In this document: one piece after another, positions 44,805 through 52,776 of the stretch
Layout: each line of letters starts with the position of its first letter
Position numbering within the stretch: the first letter of the stretch is position 1
Made by a program: the position numbers and the translations under genes
From: Cohnella thailandensis
Lineage (GTDB): Bacteria > Bacillota > Bacilli > Paenibacillales > Paenibacillaceae
Length of the DNA: 64,000 nt
Assembly (NCBI RefSeq): GCF_014212135.1
Contig: NZ_JACJVQ010000006.1
Span: forward strand, 186,001-250,000
Reading direction: 5' to 3'
The notes under the pieces: generated by a model
What the model saw: only the letters and a program-made list of their open reading frames with translations
What the model was told of the DNA's origin: nothing
Database searches by the model: none

Positions 44805-46352
44805 ATGCGGGAAAAGGAAGGCTCTATCGACAACAAAAGAAACGAAACCCACTTGAGCCATTTGGCATCCGTCGGGCAAATCGCCGCGGGTATCGCCCAC
44901 GAGGTCAAAAACCCGCTGACGGCGGTCAAAGGATTTTTGCAGCTGCTAAAAGAACGAAATGAAATCAAATACATAGAAATCGCCGAGTCGGAGCTGGGCA
45001 ACGCGATCGACATCTTGCAAAATTTGCTTCACGTGTCCAAGCCCGATCTGGAGGACGAGCCTTACGTATCGATCGATCTGACCGTGGAGCTGGAGTCCTT
45101 GACGCAGCTGTTCCAGGACCAAATGTATCGGGTTGCGGTTCATAAGGATTTGCGGGATCCGGGCTCCTACATCTTCGGCAAGAGGAACCAACTGAAGAAG
45201 GTGTTCTTCAATTTGCTGAAGAACGCCTTCGAAGCCATTCCGGAGAAGGGCTCCATCCATATCGAGCACCTGTCGACGGAGAACGAGGTGATCGTCCGCA
45301 TCCGGGACACCGGCGTAGGAATTCCGCAGGAAAAGCTCAACATGCTGGGCACGCCTTTCTTCACGACGAAGGAAAACGGCACCGGAATGGGACTGACTCT
45401 CGTTTTCTCCGTGATTTATCAGCACAATGGGTCTATCGATGTTCAGAGCGCCGAGAACGCCGGAACCCAATTTACCATCGCTTTTCCCAAAGGGACAAGG
45501 AGCATGAAGTTAAAAGAGGTGGTTTATCTGGAGTTGGAAGCGGCGACGGACTTAAAAGATTTTTTCATCGCGAATCGAAATCATTTCGAACAGCGGCTGC
45601 TGCTGGAAGCGGTCAACGTTCGGGATAAAATCGACGAGATCCTGGCGATAGGCAATATTGACTTGTTGGATAACGCCCATAAGCTGGTGTTGTTTATCAT
45701 CGAAGGGAAAGAGTACGAGGTGATCGCCTTCGCCAAGCAAGAAGGGGTTACTTGGGCGAAGCATTCGTTAACCCTCGCTTTTAAGCTGGAATGGATTCAA
45801 GCCGTCCGGCGCGTCCTGTGGGATTTCCTGTACAATTACGACCGCATGAGCGACCGTAACGACGACAAGGAACATTATTATAGCTTGGAGAAGAGCATCA
45901 ACCAGTTAATAGACCTCTTCCTCAATCAGTTCTTTATCAGCTATTCCCAATTCAAAGACGATTTGATCCGGGCACAGCGGGAGATGGTGGCGGATCTGTC
46001 CGTCCCGATTATTCCGCTCACGCGGACGACTTCCATTCTTCCCTTGATCGGCACGATCGACGGCTTCAGGGCCAACGCCATCGAAGACAAAATCATTGCC
46101 CAGATCGGCCATGACCGGATCGAGACGTTAATCGTGGACCTGTCGGGCGTGATCGAGATGGCACCCGATGTCGTCAAACAGCTTATCAACGTCTTTGACG
46201 GGATCCAGATGATGGGCTGCCGTCCGATCGTCACCGGGCTCAGGCCGGAGATCGTGAAGATGATGATTCGGTCCGGCTTGTCCTTCGAGCAAAAGGCCGA
46301 AACGAAAGGGACGCTGCAGCAAGCGCTGGTGGATCACCTGACCGCGCATTGA
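44805..46352 (+). CDS. Histidine kinase fused to RsbR-like STAS module
   Basis: 515 residues, soluble. Residues 15-75 are a sporulation-kinase-like H-box domain (ASVGQIAAGIAHEVKNPLTA, His32), and residues about 120-230 an HATPase domain with NLLKNAFEAI, RDTGVGIP and GTGMGL. Residues about 250-390 resemble the N-terminal domain of RsbR co-antagonists, and residues about 398-512 form a STAS domain ending in GTLQQALVDHL. In RsbR the two phosphorylated Thr occur in IDTHR and VDT; here the same places are Gly420 (IDGFR) and Pro454 (EMAPD). There is no sensor domain before the H-box. A bridge between phosphorelay and stressosome signalling is inferred. Confidence 0.85.
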   Translation: MREKEGSIDNKRNETHLSHLASVGQIAAGIAHEVKNPLTAVKGFLQLLKERNEIKYIEIAESELGNAIDILQNLLHVSKPDLEDEPYVSIDLTVELESLTQLFQDQMYRVAVHKDLRDPGSYIFGKRNQLKKVFFNLLKNAFEAIPEKGSIHIEHLSTENEVIVRIRDTGVGIPQEKLNMLGTPFFTTKENGTGMGLTLVFSVIYQHNGSIDVQSAENAGTQFTIAFPKGTRSMKLKEVVYLELEAATDLKDFFIANRNHFEQRLLLEAVNVRDKIDEILAIGNIDLLDNAHKLVLFIIEGKEYEVIAFAKQEGVTWAKHSLTLAFKLEWIQAVRRVLWDFLYNYDRMSDRNDDKEHYYSLEKSINQLIDLFLNQFFISYSQFKDDLIRAQREMVADLSVPIIPLTRTTSILPLIGTIDGFRANAIEDKIIAQIGHDRIETLIVDLSGVIEMAPDVVKQLINVFDGIQMMGCRPIVTGLRPEIVKMMIRSGLSFEQKAETKGTLQQALVDHLTAH

Positions 46353-46469
46353 GAGCTAGGGTCGCCGGTTTCCTGATCCGACAAAGGATGGAAACGCGTC
46401 TCGATCGATATCGCCTGTGCTATAATTCAATAGGTTATAGCGCCAAGCATGCAATCGGAGGGATATCGA

Positions 46470-47534
46470 ATGTCTCAAATGAGCGGGCTGAACATCAAGC
46501 CCGAGCCGAATACTACCGCGAAGACGGTCGCGATGGTCATTCTCTTCGTCGCAATCGCCGCAGCGGGATTGATGTACGTCAAATGGTCGCCGTATTATCA
46601 TAAAGCGCTGACTTCGGCAGATACGCATTCGATCGGATCGTCCATTCTGGGAGATCCGTCCGGCCAGGTCGGGAATCCGACATGGAGCGGCGCGTGGGAG
46701 TACGCGAAGAAATATTTCGAATCCATCTGGAAGGCGGCCGTGCTGGGCATCCTGCTAGGGTCTCTGGTGCAAGTGCTCATTCCGGCACGCTGGCTGGAAC
46801 GCGTGCTTGGAGGCGGCCGGACCAGCGGAGTGTTCTACGGGGGAATCGCCTCGCTGCCGGGCATGATGTGCACGTGCTGCGCCGCCCCTATCGCGGCCGG
46901 GCTACGCCGCCGCAACGTCTCCCCGGGGGCCGCGATCGCGTTCTGGCTCGGGAACCCTCTGCTGAATCCGGCGACGCTGATCTTTATGACGTTCGTTCTG
47001 TCCTGGAAATTCACCGCGCTGCGGATCGTCTTCGGCATCTTGGTCACTTTCGGAACCGGGTACTTGGCCAACCGCATGACGAGGAACGCGGGGGTCGACG
47101 TTCCGGAGGCCATGCGGCAGCCGGCTTCGAACGATTCCGGATCCTTCCTCGTACGATGGGCCAAAAGCTTGGGCATCATGCTGCTGCAGGTGGTGCCTGC
47201 CTATGTTGCGGCCGTTCTTCTGCTAGGCGCCCTGAAGGTTTGGATGTTCCCCGTTGCGGAAGGCTCCGGCTTCGCGATCCTCGTCTTATTCGCGGTCATG
47301 GGAGCTCTCTTCGTGATTCCGACCGCGGCGGAGATCCCGATCGTGCAATCGTTCTTGGCGGCCGGCGTCGGTACAGGTCCCGTCGCGGCGCTGCTGCTTA
47401 CGCTTCCCGCGATCAGCCTGCCTTCGATTCTAATGGTGGCCAAGTCGTTTCCGCGCAAAGTCATTTTTCTCGTGATCGGGTCCGTCATCCTTGCGGGAAT
47501 TTTGGGCGGCGCGGTCGGGTCGTATTTCTTGTAA
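46470..47534 (+). CDS. DUF318/ArsP-type permease (YraQ family)
   Basis: 354 residues from ATG 46470 (GGAGGG 7 bases upstream). About nine membrane helices in two homologous halves. MMCTCCAAPIAAGLRRR in the first half contains a Cys cluster like that of ArsP, the exporter of trivalent organoarsenicals. PTAAEIPIVQSF in the second half is the conserved partner motif. YraQ-family members also export other metabolites or metals, so the substrate is open. Its last 105 bases overlap a gene on the other strand. Confidence 0.85.
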   Translation: MSQMSGLNIKPEPNTTAKTVAMVILFVAIAAAGLMYVKWSPYYHKALTSADTHSIGSSILGDPSGQVGNPTWSGAWEYAKKYFESIWKAAVLGILLGSLVQVLIPARWLERVLGGGRTSGVFYGGIASLPGMMCTCCAAPIAAGLRRRNVSPGAAIAFWLGNPLLNPATLIFMTFVLSWKFTALRIVFGILVTFGTGYLANRMTRNAGVDVPEAMRQPASNDSGSFLVRWAKSLGIMLLQVVPAYVAAVLLLGALKVWMFPVAEGSGFAILVLFAVMGALFVIPTAAEIPIVQSFLAAGVGTGPVAALLLTLPAISLPSILMVAKSFPRKVIFLVIGSVILAGILGGAVGSYFL

Positions 47535-48035
47535 TCCCCGATCGGCCCAAAGACGAGAGAGCCGCTTGACGATAATCGCGCTAAGCGAGAAGACGAACAA
47601 ATAGACCAAGGCCGAGAACCCTATGTTCCATCCGTTCAAGTATGCGAACACGTTAAATTTGACGGATAGGGCCTCCAGAAGAACCGTTGTTAAGCACCAC
47701 GCAGGAATGAGGAAGAAGAGCCGCTTCTTCCTCATTTCGTATTTATAAATCAAATACGTAAAATAATATCCGTATATAGGATAATTAATAAAATAGATAA
47801 ACACATCGAACAGCTCGAGCTTCGATGAGTCCATAATGTTATAGAAGTCGACGATATAACCCGTTCCTAAAATCAAATCGGCGGTGAATCCAAGCGAGGC
47901 AAAATACAATAGGACCGTTACGGTCAAGCTTCTGGACATGACTTTGGGAACCGCGATAAAGCCGATCAGCAAGATTAACAAAGAAACGAGAACGAACCAC
48001 TCGTTCTTATCGAAACATAAGGGCAGCTTAAGCAT
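47430..48035 (-). CDS. Membrane protein, CBO0543-like
   Basis: 201 residues, five or six membrane helices up to about residue 160 (HLFVFSLSAII-type end: YLFVFSLSAIIVKRLSRLW). The last 35 residues (GLQEIRPDRAAQNSRKDD...) are hydrophilic and encoded antisense to the end of the DUF318 permease gene. They may be a read-through extension and not a family feature. Resembles small CBO0543-type Firmicute membrane proteins of unknown role. Overlaps the upstream membrane gene by 8 bases. Confidence 0.7.
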   Translation of the reverse strand: MLKLPLCFDKNEWFVLVSLLILLIGFIAVPKVMSRSLTVTVLLYFASLGFTADLILGTGYIVDFYNIMDSSKLELFDVFIYFINYPIYGYYFTYLIYKYEMRKKRLFFLIPAWCLTTVLLEALSVKFNVFAYLNGWNIGFSALVYLFVFSLSAIIVKRLSRLWADRGLQEIRPDRAAQNSRKDDGPDHEKNDFARKRLGHH

Positions 48036-48504
48036 GTTTGCCTCCCCTCTGCAGGAAGCCGGAATTCAAGAAACGATAGAAGCCCAGCGACAGGCACAGG
48101 AGCGCCAGCCATAGGGGAAGGGAATACCACGGGCTCCAATTCACGTAAGTAACGATGCCGATCCGCACCGCCACGGCTTCGCCTCCCCACAAGAGAAAAC
48201 TTCCCAGAACAAGCGTTATTCCTTTAAGAAGGGACTTTGGTTTCCCCGCAGGATAGATGGCAAGGATGAGAATGACCGCCAAGGGCAAATACAGGGTTTG
48301 CAGCAGCAGGAATGAGAAAAAGGAGTCGAAGGTCTTGGGCTTGGATATGTCCTGCAGATTCATGATGATCGAGTTGAATGTAAGCCCGAAGATAAGGTCG
48401 ATGAAGAGCCACAAAGGGATGACGGTCGTCATCGGAAGTTTATCGACTCGGCGTAAGACGATCGCAAGCAACACAAACACGGCAGCGAGAACGGCTGTAA
48501 CCAC
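48028..48504 (-). CDS. Small multipass membrane protein, unknown function
   Basis: 158 residues, five predicted membrane helices, basic start of loop (VLRRVDKLP) and C-terminus. Its size and helix pattern resemble the next gene, which it overlaps by 8 bases, so the pair is probably co-translated and possibly interacting. No motif or family that I can name with confidence. Confidence 0.68.
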   Translation of the reverse strand: MVTAVLAAVFVLLAIVLRRVDKLPMTTVIPLWLFIDLIFGLTFNSIIMNLQDISKPKTFDSFFSFLLLQTLYLPLAVILILAIYPAGKPKSLLKGITLVLGSFLLWGGEAVAVRIGIVTYVNWSPWYSLPLWLALLCLSLGFYRFLNSGFLQRGGKHA

Positions 48505-48600
48505 AAGATTTCACCGCGTTCCGGGAAAGATGGAATACCGAACTAGTCTTTCCTAATAATCGACTGAATAAAACGAAATCAATTAGGGAACGATTTACAG

Positions 48601-48631
48601 GCTCGCGATTGCATCCTTTCGCGGGCTTTTT
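48601..48631 (+). terminator. Terminator-like hairpin in ECF sigma leader
   Basis: GCTCGCGA, 10-base loop, TCGCGGGC followed by TTTTT, pointing rightward 82 bases before the sigma gene. No rightward gene ends nearby, so it may end a small RNA or attenuate the leader. Confidence 0.5.
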
Positions 48632-48712
48632 GGCGTCTATTTAAAAAAATTCGAATCCCGGTGAAAAATAGCAGCGCGCTCAGTTGTATATAAAGCGAAA
48701 GGAGGTGCTGAG

Positions 48713-49210
48713 GTGTACGATTCATCTGAGCTCAATGAATCCGTACGACGGGCCTTGGTTCTATATTCGCAAAGCTTGATCAAAGTCGCTTTCGCCTACT
48801 TGAAAAATATAGCCGATGCGGAGGAAGTGGCGCAGGAAGTCTTTCTCGCCTACTTGCAGAAGCGCCCCGTATTCGACAACGTAGAACACGAAAAAGCGTG
48901 GCTGATTCGAACCGCCATCAACAAAAGCAAAAACATGCTGAAGGCCGGGTGGTTCAAAAGCAGAAACCCCGTTCCCGAAAACCTAAGCTACCTCCCGGCG
49001 GAAGAAAACGAGGTTTTGCAGGCCGTGCTGGCGTTGGACAAAAAGTATCGGATTCCGATTCATCTGCACTATTACGAAGGATACTCGATCCAGGAGATCG
49101 CGGTTATTCTGCGGGCCAAGCCGGCAACGGTAGGAACGTGGCTTGCGCGCGGACGCTTGCTCTTAAAAGAGAAGATCGGAGGCCTGGAGCATGAAGAAAT
49201 CTGTTTATAA
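48713..49210 (+). CDS. ECF-type RNA polymerase sigma factor
   Basis: 165 residues from GTG 48713 behind AAAGGAGG. Sigma region 2 (about 10-80; VAFAYLKNIADAEEVAQEVFLAY, EKAWLIRTAINKSKNML) and region 4 (about 105-160; IPIHLHYYEGYSIQEIAVIL, TWLARGRLLLKEKI) are both complete. It overlaps the following putative anti-sigma gene by 20 bases. The pair probably controls an envelope-stress response. Confidence 0.92.
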   Translation: MYDSSELNESVRRALVLYSQSLIKVAFAYLKNIADAEEVAQEVFLAYLQKRPVFDNVEHEKAWLIRTAINKSKNMLKAGWFKSRNPVPENLSYLPAEENEVLQAVLALDKKYRIPIHLHYYEGYSIQEIAVILRAKPATVGTWLARGRLLLKEKIGGLEHEEICL

Positions 49211-49820
49211 ATCCGCGATGTCCCGCGTGAGAACGAGCGAGGATTTCCACGAGGAAACCTACCGGAAGCTGATGCGGGAGATAGAGAAGACTGCGCAACC
49301 CAATCTTATTCATTCAAAGGAGAGCTTACACATGGAGAAAGCACAGAAGAGAAAGCTTACGGGTTGGACGGCCGGGATCGCGGCTTGCGCGGTTCTCGCG
49401 ATCGGCGTCTTCGCGATGAACCGGAACGATTCCGGGACGAGCATCCCGCCGGCCAGCGCGCCGACGGCAAGCTCCCCGGCAGCGAGCACGCCGTCGGCGA
49501 GCGCCCCGGCAGAGACGACCCAGCCTTCGGACGTCGCGTCGAAGCCTCCGATCATGGGGAAGGTAGCCGTCAATATCGACGGCGTCATCACCGAAGTGAG
49601 CGAAGACGGCAAGAGCTTCAAGGTCGGCGACCTGTGGGTGACGGTAACGGACCAGACGAGAATGGGCAGCAACGAGCCGACGGCGGCGCCTCCTTCCGAG
49701 GAGCTGCTGCAGAAGGAATTCAAAGTAGGCAACATCGTATCCGGCTATACCTCGCAGGACGTCAGCACCGGCAAGGTAACCGCGGACGTGATTTACAACA
49801 ACATGGCTCCGCAGAACTAA
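49191..49820 (+). CDS. Putative anti-sigma factor, single-pass membrane protein
   Basis: 209 residues. A cytoplasmic N-terminal helix region (1-50, no zinc-binding HxxxCxxC motif), one membrane helix (about 56-76, GWTAGIAACAVLAIGVFAM), a Ser/Ala/Pro/Thr-rich extracellular linker (about 80-120) and a small beta-rich outer domain (about 122-205; GKVAVNIDGVITEVSEDGKSF). Overlap and order with the sigma gene give the role; the outer domain resembles DUF5666-like modules. Ends at a strong terminator. Confidence 0.78.
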   Translation: MKKSVYKSAMSRVRTSEDFHEETYRKLMREIEKTAQPNLIHSKESLHMEKAQKRKLTGWTAGIAACAVLAIGVFAMNRNDSGTSIPPASAPTASSPAASTPSASAPAETTQPSDVASKPPIMGKVAVNIDGVITEVSEDGKSFKVGDLWVTVTDQTRMGSNEPTAAPPSEELLQKEFKVGNIVSGYTSQDVSTGKVTADVIYNNMAPQN

Positions 49821-49845
49821 GGAATTTTCCGGAGCCGATAAGAGC

Positions 49846-49876
49846 AAGGGCGTCTTCGATTCGAAGGCGCCCTTTT
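49846..49876 (+). terminator. Terminator after sigma/anti-sigma operon
   Basis: AAGGGCGTCTTCGA paired with TCGAAGGCGCCCTT (one mismatch), then TTG. Confidence 0.82.
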
Positions 49877-50020
49877 GTATTGAACAAACGGCCCATGCCC
49901 CCTAAAATAGGAAGAAAATCAGGATCGTGATCGTGACTCCCTTGCAGATTGGTGCATGAAATGCAAGGCGCCGACTCCGGCCAGGCTTTATATTGGGAAG
50001 CGAAAGGATGATCGGCGGGG

Positions 50021-50875
50021 ATGGATTGGGTTTCGAGAATGAACGAGGCGATACGCTATATCGAAGACCATATTACCGAAGAGATCGATTACTCCGAAGC
50101 GGCGAAGATCGCATGCTGCTCCACGTACCATTTTCAGCGCATGTTCTCCTTCATAACGGACGTCGCCTTATCGGAATACATTAGACGGCGTCGCCTTACG
50201 CTAGCGGCCTTCGAGCTTCAGAGCGGACCCGTCAAGGTGATCGATCTCGCGCTCAAGTACGGCTACGATTCGCCCGAGGCGTTCACCCGAGCTTTTCAGA
50301 GCATGCATGGGACAACCCCTACGGCGGCGCGAAGCGCGGGAACGAAGCTCAAAGCATACCCGCCCATGACCTTTCAACTCTCGATTAAAGGAGCTGCGGA
50401 GATGAATTACCGAATGGAAGAAGCCGGTCCGTTCGCCGTTGTGGGAGTCCGGAATCGCGTGAACACCGAGATGGCCTTCGATATCGTGCCGAAACTGTGG
50501 GCGGAGGCCGCGGAGAATGGGTTGTTCGGGAAGCTGTGGGACATTCGCGACGAAAGCCGCAAGGTGAGGGGAATCCTCGGGGTTTGCGCGGGAGGGGATT
50601 TCGGCAAGAGCGAGGAGTTCGACTACATCTTGGCGATAACCTCCGAACAGTCGCCGCCAGAAGGCATGGCGAAATTGGACTTTCCCGCGGCCGCATGGGC
50701 CGTGTTCGAAGCGCCCGGCTCCCCGGACAACCTTCAGGACATCTGGAGGCGCCTCTACACCGAGTGGGTGCCCGTATCCGCCTACGATCTTGCGAACCTG
50801 CCGGCTATCGAATGCTACTTGCCTATCGAGGAAAATAAAAACGAGCTGTGGGTACCGGTCGTGAAGAGAAAGTGA
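50021..50875 (+). CDS. AraC-type regulator with GyrI-like effector domain
   Basis: 284 residues. AraC helix-turn-helix pair at the N-terminus (8-105; DYSEAAKIACCSTYHFQRMFS and ALKYGYDSPEAFTRAFQSMHG), then a GyrI/SOUL-like ligand domain (about 120-282; NYRMEEAGPFAVVGVRNRV, AAAWAVFEAPG and PAIECYLPI). This is the Rob/BmrR-like effector fold that binds drugs or lipids. Monocistronic, 98 bases before lspA. Confidence 0.9.
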   Translation: MDWVSRMNEAIRYIEDHITEEIDYSEAAKIACCSTYHFQRMFSFITDVALSEYIRRRRLTLAAFELQSGPVKVIDLALKYGYDSPEAFTRAFQSMHGTTPTAARSAGTKLKAYPPMTFQLSIKGAAEMNYRMEEAGPFAVVGVRNRVNTEMAFDIVPKLWAEAAENGLFGKLWDIRDESRKVRGILGVCAGGDFGKSEEFDYILAITSEQSPPEGMAKLDFPAAAWAVFEAPGSPDNLQDIWRRLYTEWVPVSAYDLANLPAIECYLPIEENKNELWVPVVKRK

Positions 50876-50973
50876 CCGTTGTCAGGCAGTCGTCCGTAGA
50901 GGGAATCCTGTTCCCCGCCGAGAAATGGTATAATCGGGATAGTCGGCCGTAAAAAGCATACGAGGTGATTCCT

Positions 50974-51435
50974 TTGTTTTACTTCATTCTGTCGCTCGTC
51001 GTTTTGCTTGATCAGGCCGCCAAGCTGTGGGTCCGCGTCCAAATGAAAGTGGGCGAGTCCATTCCGGTGTGGGACGGTTTCCAATTGACGTATTTTCGCA
51101 ACTCAGGAGCCATGGGGAGCAGCTTCGAAGGATACGGAAGATGGTTCGTTATCCCGGCTGTTCTGGTCGTCGTCTGGGCTATCTATTATCTGAACAAAGG
51201 AAGGCTGAACGGGGTCCTGCTGCAAGCCGGCGCGGCTTTATTCGTCGGCGGCGCCATCGGCAACGCCATCGATCGCGTGATTTACGGTTGGGTAACGGAT
51301 TTCTTGGACTTCGGCAGGGGGATCTCGAATTTCGCCGACCATGCGATTACTCTGGGCCTGGTGCTTATCTTGCTGCAAGAGCTGGTCATTCACCCGCTGA
51401 AGAAAAAAAGGGCGGAGAAGCCGTGTTTTCATTAA
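50974..51435 (+). CDS. lspA: Lipoprotein signal peptidase
   Basis: 153 residues. TTG 50974 is chosen as start (GAGGTG 6 bases upstream); the in-frame GTG at 50965 is that ribosome site itself. Four membrane helices; LLDQAAKLWV in the first, FRNSGAMGS in place of the usual NxGAAF, and the two catalytic Asp motifs GNAIDRV and FADHAI. Cuts prolipoproteins before the lipid-modified Cys. The weak match at NSGAMGS and its context beside an SRPBCC gene suggest a second LspA and not the housekeeping copy (inference). Confidence 0.85.
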   Translation: MFYFILSLVVLLDQAAKLWVRVQMKVGESIPVWDGFQLTYFRNSGAMGSSFEGYGRWFVIPAVLVVVWAIYYLNKGRLNGVLLQAGAALFVGGAIGNAIDRVIYGWVTDFLDFGRGISNFADHAITLGLVLILLQELVIHPLKKKRAEKPCFH

Positions 51436-51443
51436 ATATTCCT

Positions 51444-51472
51444 TTGCGAGAATATTCCTTGTGTGGTATATT
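51444..51472 (+). promoter_or_regulatory. Promoter of SRPBCC gene with AATATTCC repeats
   Basis: TTGCGA (51444-51449), 17 bases, TATATT (51467-51472). AATATTCC occurs at 51435-51442 and again at 51451-51458 within the spacer; the inverted form GGAATATA is at 51483-51490. Suggests an ArsR-type or similar repressor site. Confidence 0.6.
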
Positions 51473-51505
51473 TGAGGCATGAGGAATATAAAGGAGGATT
51501 TAATC

Positions 51506-52024
51506 ATGTCCAACAACGCCATGCTGTCCCGAGTGGAGAATGACCGAGTGCTTGTGCTGGAACGCGTCTTCAACGCCCCGCGCGAGCTCGTATTCCGGAT
51601 GTTTAAGGAGCCTGAGCACATGAAGCGCTGGTGGGGACCGCGAGGCTGGGAGCTTCCGGTATGCAACATCGACTTTCGCCCGGGAGGCGTGTGGCACTAC
51701 TGCATGAAGTGCGTCGATCGGAATCAGGGCGATTTCTATGGCATGGAGTCTTGGGGCAAGGGCGTATACAGCGAGATTGTCGAGCCGGAGAAGATCGTCT
51801 ACACCGATTACTTCTCGGATGCCGAAGGCAATGTCACCGAATCTATGCCATCGACCGAAGTCACGATTGAGTTCGTCGCTCTCGAAGGCAAGACCAAATT
51901 GGTTAACCGTTCCGTGTACGAGTCCGCGGAAGCCCTCAAGACCGTCATGGAGATGGGCATGCTGGAAGGCATCACCGATACCTGGGATCGCCTGAGCGAA
52001 GCGCTCGAATCGCTAAAGGGATAA
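51506..52024 (+). CDS. SRPBCC (AHSA1) family protein
   Basis: 172 residues from ATG 51506 (AAGGAGG upstream). AHSA1/START-like fold: VLERVFNAPRELVFRMFKEPEHMKRWWGPRGW, FRPGGVWHYCM, TVMEMGMLEGITDTWDRL. Binds small hydrophobic ligands; many such genes are controlled by an ArsR-type repressor encoded nearby, but none is seen here. Probably monocistronic behind the promoter at 51444-51472. Confidence 0.9.
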   Translation: MSNNAMLSRVENDRVLVLERVFNAPRELVFRMFKEPEHMKRWWGPRGWELPVCNIDFRPGGVWHYCMKCVDRNQGDFYGMESWGKGVYSEIVEPEKIVYTDYFSDAEGNVTESMPSTEVTIEFVALEGKTKLVNRSVYESAEALKTVMEMGMLEGITDTWDRLSEALESLKG

Positions 52025-52125
52025 AGAAGGAAATCATACACATGACCGCTCAACGCCTTGGCGCGTGGGCGGTTTTGTTTTACCGGCGAAAGGAATGGAA
52101 CGTTCGGATGAGGAAGTCGTTAGCT

Positions 52126-52560
52126 TTAACCCGCCGCTAGGATCGCTGCAAGAAAGATGAGCTGCAAAACGGTACGAATAGGCAGCTTCGGTACGGGCCT
52201 CCCTCCGATCGTTAATTTCTCCTTGGCCGCCCGCATGTTAGCGGGGAACATAGCGATCAGCAGCGCCGCTAAGCCTATCGAAGCTATCCTGGAGGTGGCG
52301 GGGAACAGGATGCCGACAGCTCCGGCGATTTCCAGCACCCCGGTGATTGTCACGATCCAATCCGGTCTTGGGAAAGCCGGCGGAACCATGCGGATCAGGT
52401 CGGGGCGTCGGGTCCCCCAGTGGGCGGATGCCGTAAGGAGAAGCATGATAAATACCGCCCCCTGAAGAGACGTATGCCAGCCTTCGTAATAAGTAATACC
52501 GATCAGTCCAAGAGCTTTGAACAACAGCAACGCTGCAACCAATACATAGAATGGCAACAT
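52126..52560 (-). CDS. DoxX-family membrane protein
   Basis: 144 residues from ATG 52560 (GGGAG 8 bases upstream). The frame is open to an ATG at 52617, but that ATG overlaps the -10 box and cannot be translated from this promoter. Four membrane helices; TGVLEIAGAVGILFPATSRIASIGLAALL and MFPANMRAA are typical of DoxX-like YfcA/DUF417-type proteins. Controlled by a palindrome inside its promoter (52616-52644). Confidence 0.85.
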   Translation of the reverse strand: MLPFYVLVAALLLFKALGLIGITYYEGWHTSLQGAVFIMLLLTASAHWGTRRPDLIRMVPPAFPRPDWIVTITGVLEIAGAVGILFPATSRIASIGLAALLIAMFPANMRAAKEKLTIGGRPVPKLPIRTVLQLIFLAAILAAG

Positions 52561-52615
52561 GAAGATCACTCCCGATAGCGGTTTGTTAGTCGAAAAAAAT
52601 CGCGTCTGCACGTTC

Positions 52616-52644
52616 ATTATATAAACCGACTGTCGGTTTGTAAA
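52616..52644 (-). promoter_or_regulatory. Promoter with palindromic operator in the spacer (DoxX)
   Basis: Minus strand: TTTACA (52644-52639), 17 bases, TATAAT (52621-52616). AAACCGAC-A-GTCGGTTT, a perfect 17-bp palindrome (52623-52639), fills the spacer. The arms and size are typical of TetR-family operators. A bound repressor would block polymerase. The repressor gene is not adjacent. Confidence 0.82.
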
Positions 52645-52706
52645 TACAAATATTGCCGTCTGACTAAGCGGAAGTCGGAATAACGGGCGATAGCGAAGCT
52701 GGCACC

Positions 52707-52743
52707 GACGGCAGGAGCACCCGGATGGGGTGCCCCTGCCGTC
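52707..52743. terminator. Long hairpin past the catalase gene
   Basis: GACGGCAGGAGCACCC (52707-52722) can pair with GGGTGCCCCTGCCGTC (52728-52743), one mismatch; no T run follows on either strand. Lies 34 bases past the catalase stop. Probably terminates or stabilises the catalase mRNA. Confidence 0.6.
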
Positions 52744-52776
52744 GAATCCCGCTGTGCCGCTTGTCGATCCGAATAT

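Noticed and set aside
46682..47569. 295-codon open frame on the plus strand
   Set aside because: Out-of-frame shadow of the DUF318 permease, with Arg-rich product.
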